Below, piece after piece: positions 7,040 through 9,654 of a DNA stretch of 9,654 bases. The DNA comes from Candidatus Methanoperedentaceae archaeon (GTDB taxonomy: Archaea > Halobacteriota > Methanosarcinia > Methanosarcinales > Methanoperedenaceae), in the NCBI GenBank assembly GCA_013331375.1, contig DUGO01000118.1, positions 9,881-19,534 on the forward strand, given 5' to 3'. The position numbers and the translations under genes are program-made. Each line of letters starts with the position of its first letter. Position 1 is the stretch's first letter. A model generated the notes under the pieces. The model did not search any database. It was given only the letters and a program-made list of their open reading frames with translations, and was not told where the DNA came from.

Positions 7040-7804
7040 ATGGATGAGCGATTGGATGAGCGGATGATAGTCGAGAGATACAACTTCTCGGAGCGCTTCA
7101 CTCATTTCATCCATCTTGTCTCGCTGTTCGTGCTTATTATCACGGGCGCAAAGATATACGCAGGTTACGATTTCATGAGCTATCACGATGCGCGCGCCCT
7201 GCACATCATATCTGCCATCGTGTTCCTGGTTGCTAACTGGATACTCGTGCCCTACAACACGGTATCATCGCCATGCGTGAAGTGCGTCAGCAAATGGAGG
7301 CATCTTGCGCACAGGTACATCTTCGGACCGACCGATGTGAAGCGGCTGGTGCGGGCACTGCCGTTCATCGTCTCCAGAAAGCCTGCACCAATCACAGTGT
7401 ACCATGTCGCAAGGAAGCACTATGAGGATAAGATGCATCCTGCGATGCAGCTATTGATTAATCTCGAGCTTTTTGCCATACTCATCGTAGCGCTGACCGG
7501 CATCGCCCTGTACGACCCAACCTGGGGATACCTCGGTCTCCCGATAGGTAAGACCATAATGGGTATCGGGGATGCGGCTGTGGGGCTGCTCGGCATCCCT
7601 GTTTCAACCATGGGATTCATGCGCATCCTCCATCTCCTGATGATGTACTGGTTCGCATTCGAGGTCATCGTGCATGTGGGCATCATTTACCTTGACCCGC
7701 GGCTCTGGAAATATTATAAGTCCATCTTCTGGACCGGGGAAGAGGACCTGAGGGATAGAGCATACGTTGAGCTGATATACGAAAAGGAAGACGCAATCGG
7801 ATAG
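7040..7804 (+). CDS. vhtC: hydrogenase cytochrome b subunit (H2:methanophenazine oxidoreductase type)
   Basis: This 254-residue membrane cytochrome takes electrons from VhtG and reduces the lipid-soluble carrier, methanophenazine in Methanosarcina. About four membrane helices are visible: near 22-42, 53-72, 136-160 and 190-222. Candidate heme b ligands are H22 or H25 in helix 1 (FTHFIHL), H55 at the start of helix 2, and H198 and H212, 14 residues apart, in the last helix; this pattern fits the di-heme cytochrome b of group 1 hydrogenases. The loop after helix 2 contains an unexpected C79-x2-C82 followed by a basic, His-containing stretch. The ATG directly abuts the vhtA stop (TGA then ATG). 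ATG at codon 9, just before the conserved IVERYNFSER opening, is a credible alternative start because codons 1-8 are highly charged and not family-like. Confidence 0.92.
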   Translation: MDERLDERMIVERYNFSERFTHFIHLVSLFVLIITGAKIYAGYDFMSYHDARALHIISAIVFLVANWILVPYNTVSSPCVKCVSKWRHLAHRYIFGPTDVKRLVRALPFIVSRKPAPITVYHVARKHYEDKMHPAMQLLINLELFAILIVALTGIALYDPTWGYLGLPIGKTIMGIGDAAVGLLGIPVSTMGFMRILHLLMMYWFAFEVIVHVGIIYLDPRLWKYYKSIFWTGEEDLRDRAYVELIYEKEDAIG

Positions 7805-7818
7805 TAAGTGAATAGTTC

Positions 7819-8268
7819 GTGGTAAGGATACTCGGCTGCGGCAACATCCTGATGGGAGACGACGGTGTTGGGGTTCATGTACTTGGGGAGCTCAGGAAGA
7901 TGGGACTTGATGCCGAGATACTGGATGCAGGCACAGGTGGGCTTGACCTCGTTGACCTCATGGCGGGTGCTGACAGAGTGATACTCATCGATGCCGTGAG
8001 GTGCGGGGGCGAGGCTGGCACAGTCTATCGTTTTTCAGAGAAGGACATACCGCGCGGGAGGGAAGGCGTATCGTTGCACGATATCGGGATTCCGCATGCG
8101 ATTGAGCTCGGGCGCACATTGCATCCGGACCGAATGCCCTCGACCATCGTGCTCATAGGCGTGGAGATCGGGCGCAGCGAGATGGGCATCGGGTTAACGG
8201 AAAAGGTGAAAGGTGCGATATCAGTGGTCGTGGAGATGGTGAAAAGGGAAGTAAATTCAACCAGATAA
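7819..8268 (+). CDS. vhtD: hydrogenase maturation protease (HycI/HoxM/HybD-type)
   Basis: This 149-residue endopeptidase recognises nickel in the large-subunit precursor and cuts after the last ligand motif, here expected after H572 of VhtA. It shows the family opening GCGNILMGDDGVG (6-18), and residues that align with the nickel-sensing ligands of HybD: D15 (acidic position of the DDG motif), D58 (LIDA) and H87 (SLHD). The length is typical. Translation starts at GTG (7819): this places VRILGCGN at the N-terminus, as in relatives, while the first internal ATG (codon 12) would cut away the conserved strand. It lies 14 bases after the vhtC stop in the same operon. The general Hyp maturation proteins (HypA-F) are not in this window and must be encoded elsewhere. 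Its last 12 bases overlap the end of the convergent exchanger gene. Confidence 0.94.
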   Translation: MVRILGCGNILMGDDGVGVHVLGELRKMGLDAEILDAGTGGLDLVDLMAGADRVILIDAVRCGGEAGTVYRFSEKDIPRGREGVSLHDIGIPHAIELGRTLHPDRMPSTIVLIGVEIGRSEMGIGLTEKVKGAISVVVEMVKREVNSTR

Positions 8269-9222
8269 TACCGTAATCCCTGTACCATTCCCGATAGCTA
8301 TGCTCGTAAGAACAAAAATGATGTAGATTCCCAGGAACACAACCCCCTCTCTCCTGTCAATAACATACCCTGACCTCTTGAAAATAATTAGCAATACGGA
8401 CAGCAACAGCATAAATAAGAGTTGAATGAGAATGAGACCGGGGGATATGCTGATAGGTCTTATTACAGTTGCAACCCCAAGAATCAAGAGCATATTGGCA
8501 ACATTGCTTCCGATGACATTTCCGAGAGCCAGTGTCATGTACCCCTTCCGTGCAGCCGATACAGATACAAATAGTTCGGGCAGGGATGTTCCGACCGACA
8601 TGAGCAAGAGCGCGGTAAGGTATTCTGACACGCCAAACACCATAGAGACTCCAATCATTGAATCCACGATAAGCCTCGCCCCGATAAGTATCCCGGTCAG
8701 TCCGAGAAGTACATGGAATATGTTTTTCATAAAACCGTCCTTCCCGATGGTTTCAACACCCAGCTCTCTGTAAGTTGTGATAGAATGCCTCAGATAGATC
8801 AGGTAAGAGATTATGAATGCAGCCCCGCCAATCCTGCCAATCCCACCCGCTCCAAGTACGAATGCAGATGCTAGAGCAAGTATAAAAAGATGAACTCTTC
8901 CGCTGTAGATTTCGGTATGCTTTATTACAAGCGGTCTAATGATACAGGTCAGACCCAAGATAAGGGCGATGTTAGTGATATTGCTCCCTATGATATCCCC
9001 CATAGCTATCTGACCGTGGTCGATGTATGAGGCGTATGAATCCGAAGCCAGTTCGGGCAGCGAGGTACCAAGTGCAACTACGGTTATCCCGATAACAAAA
9101 TCAGAAACTCCGAGCATCTTTGCCAGTTTTGAAGCGCCTTCGGTAAAAATATCACTGGATTTTATAATAACTGGGATTGAAATGATGAAAAGTATGAGAT
9201 ATACGGTCATTTCCGATGGCAT
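8257..9222 (-). CDS. Na+/Ca2+-exchanger-family membrane antiporter (CaxA/YrbG type)
   Basis: This 321-residue, roughly ten-helix protein is built as an inverted repeat, as in the cation/Ca2+ exchanger superfamily. The alpha-1 repeat has GTSLPEL (E57) and GDIIGSNITN (N84); alpha-2 has GTSLPEL (E216) and GNVIGSNVAN (N243). If my memory of the Methanocaldococcus NCX_Mj ion-binding residues (E54, N81, E213, D240) is right, all four align with a constant offset of three, and only the last differs, Asp to Asn. Ca2+ extrusion by Na+ uptake is the likely function; the substitution may alter ion preference. The ATG is preceded on its own strand by GGTGA three bases away; codon 5 is an alternative. The gene is transcribed towards vhtD and diverges from the ATPase gene. 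It is more A/T-rich than the hydrogenase genes, so it probably belongs to a different genomic segment. Confidence 0.92.
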   Translation of the reverse strand: MPSEMTVYLILFIISIPVIIKSSDIFTEGASKLAKMLGVSDFVIGITVVALGTSLPELASDSYASYIDHGQIAMGDIIGSNITNIALILGLTCIIRPLVIKHTEIYSGRVHLFILALASAFVLGAGGIGRIGGAAFIISYLIYLRHSITTYRELGVETIGKDGFMKNIFHVLLGLTGILIGARLIVDSMIGVSMVFGVSEYLTALLLMSVGTSLPELFVSVSAARKGYMTLALGNVIGSNVANMLLILGVATVIRPISISPGLILIQLLFMLLLSVLLIIFKRSGYVIDRREGVVFLGIYIIFVLTSIAIGNGTGITVLSG

Positions 9223-9301
9223 TGTTCACCCATTGAATACCTGATGGTGCGATTTGTGAAAGTTAATTAGTCATGAAGACTCTCATTACATTTAAGATTG
9301 T
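9223..9301. promoter_or_regulatory. divergent promoter region between exchanger and P-type ATPase
   Basis: About 80 bases separate two outward-facing transporter genes. AGTTAATTAG (9261-9270) is the best TATA-like block, and its core TTAATTA is nearly palindromic, so it could serve either strand. For the ATPase it would give a transcript starting only a few bases before the ATG at 9302, that is, almost leaderless. A second A/T block, TTTAAGATTG (9291-9300), faces the same gene too closely to act as its TATA box but could serve the minus strand. This is inferred from composition only. Confidence 0.4.
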
Positions 9302-9654
9302 ATGAATAATCCGGGGATGACCGAAAAGTGGTATGCATATGATTTAGATACGGTTTTCCATCGCATTGAATCAGGCAGATCGGGATTGATGTCGGAAGAG
9401 GCAAAAAATCGGCTATATTCATCTGGCTATAATGACTTGCCTGAAAAGAAAAAAATAACCAAAATTAAAATTTTCATTTCGCAATTTAACAATTACCTGG
9501 TCATAATCCTCATCGGTGCTGCGGTCATTTCATACTTCACAGGCGAAACCACCAATGCGTATGTGATACTTTTTATCATTCTGTTCATTTCAGTTCTTGG
9601 GTTTATTCAGGAGTATCGGGCAGAGCGGGCAATGGAAGCCCTGAAAAAAATGGT
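9302..9654 (+). CDS. P-type cation-transporting ATPase, N-terminal part (P2-type, Ca2+-ATPase-like), cut by the window end
   Basis: An uninterrupted frame of 117 codons runs off the end of the window. It reads as the beginning of a P-type ATPase: the cytoplasmic N-terminal domain with WYAYDLDTV (10-18), GLMSEEAKNRL (28-38), GYNDLPEKK (42-50) and SQFNN (60-64), then two membrane helices (about 65-79 and 86-102) followed by IQEYRAERAMEALKKM (102-117). This pattern is typical of the P2 group (SERCA/PMR1-like calcium pumps and relatives); the phosphorylation site DKTGT and the ion-binding helices lie outside, so the ion cannot be fixed. The ATG at 9302 has no ribosome site and would be nearly leaderless; the ATG at codon 6 (9317) is an alternative. 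The divergent position next to a Ca2+-exchanger-like gene suggests a shared ion-homeostasis module. Confidence 0.9.
   Translation, partial: MNNPGMTEKWYAYDLDTVFHRIESGRSGLMSEEAKNRLYSSGYNDLPEKKKITKIKIFISQFNNYLVIILIGAAVISYFTGETTNAYVILFIILFISVLGFIQEYRAERAMEALKKM

Noticed and set aside
7274..7285. Covalent heme c site in the cytochrome b subunit.
   Set aside because: The CxxC is followed by Val, not His, so it is not a CxxCH heme-attachment motif.

Overview
The window looks archaeal, from the methanogen/methanotroph branch of the Halobacteriota (Methanosarcina-like, ANME or a relative). The evidence is a Vht/Vho-type membrane-bound [NiFe] hydrogenase operon in the order small subunit, large subunit, cytochrome b, maturation protease. 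Supporting signs are a small secreted protein resembling the S-layer duplication domain of Methanosarcina-type S-layers, A/T-rich TATA-like boxes instead of bacterial -35/-10 elements, and several very short leaders. No 16S rRNA or other phylogenetic marker is present, so genus or order cannot be given.

Layout. Positions 1-246 are non-coding, with a three-unit 9-bp tandem repeat followed by a TATA-like box. From 247 to 4032 four genes run on the plus strand: an S-layer-like single-pass secreted protein (247-783), a UbiA-family prenyltransferase (835-1722), an FAD-dependent geranylgeranyl-reductase-like oxidoreductase (1727-2878) and a radical SAM protein with extra C-terminal cysteines (2875-4032). 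The last three are packed with a 4-bp gap and a 4-bp overlap, so they are probably co-transcribed. After a 74-bp A/T-rich gap with two TATA-like boxes comes the hydrogenase operon vhtG-vhtA-vhtC-vhtD (4107-8268). A Na+/Ca2+-exchanger-family protein (8257-9222, minus) converges on vhtD and overlaps its end. Across an 80-bp divergent intergenic region the window ends inside a P-type cation ATPase (9302 onward, plus).

How the parts fit. VhtG and VhtA would oxidise H2 on the outer face of the membrane. The Tat signal on VhtG would carry the folded heterodimer out. VhtC would pass electrons to a membrane-soluble carrier, methanophenazine in Methanosarcina, and VhtD would trim the 17-residue tail of VhtA once nickel is inserted. 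The upstream UbiA/reductase/radical-SAM cassette has the parts expected for making or tailoring an isoprenoid membrane molecule. A reasonable but unproven idea is that it builds the electron carrier the hydrogenase reduces; the main alternative is archaeal ether-lipid synthesis or modification.

The exchanger and ATPase form a separate ion-transport module. They are clearly more A/T-rich than the G/C-rich upstream genes, which suggests a boundary near 8270.
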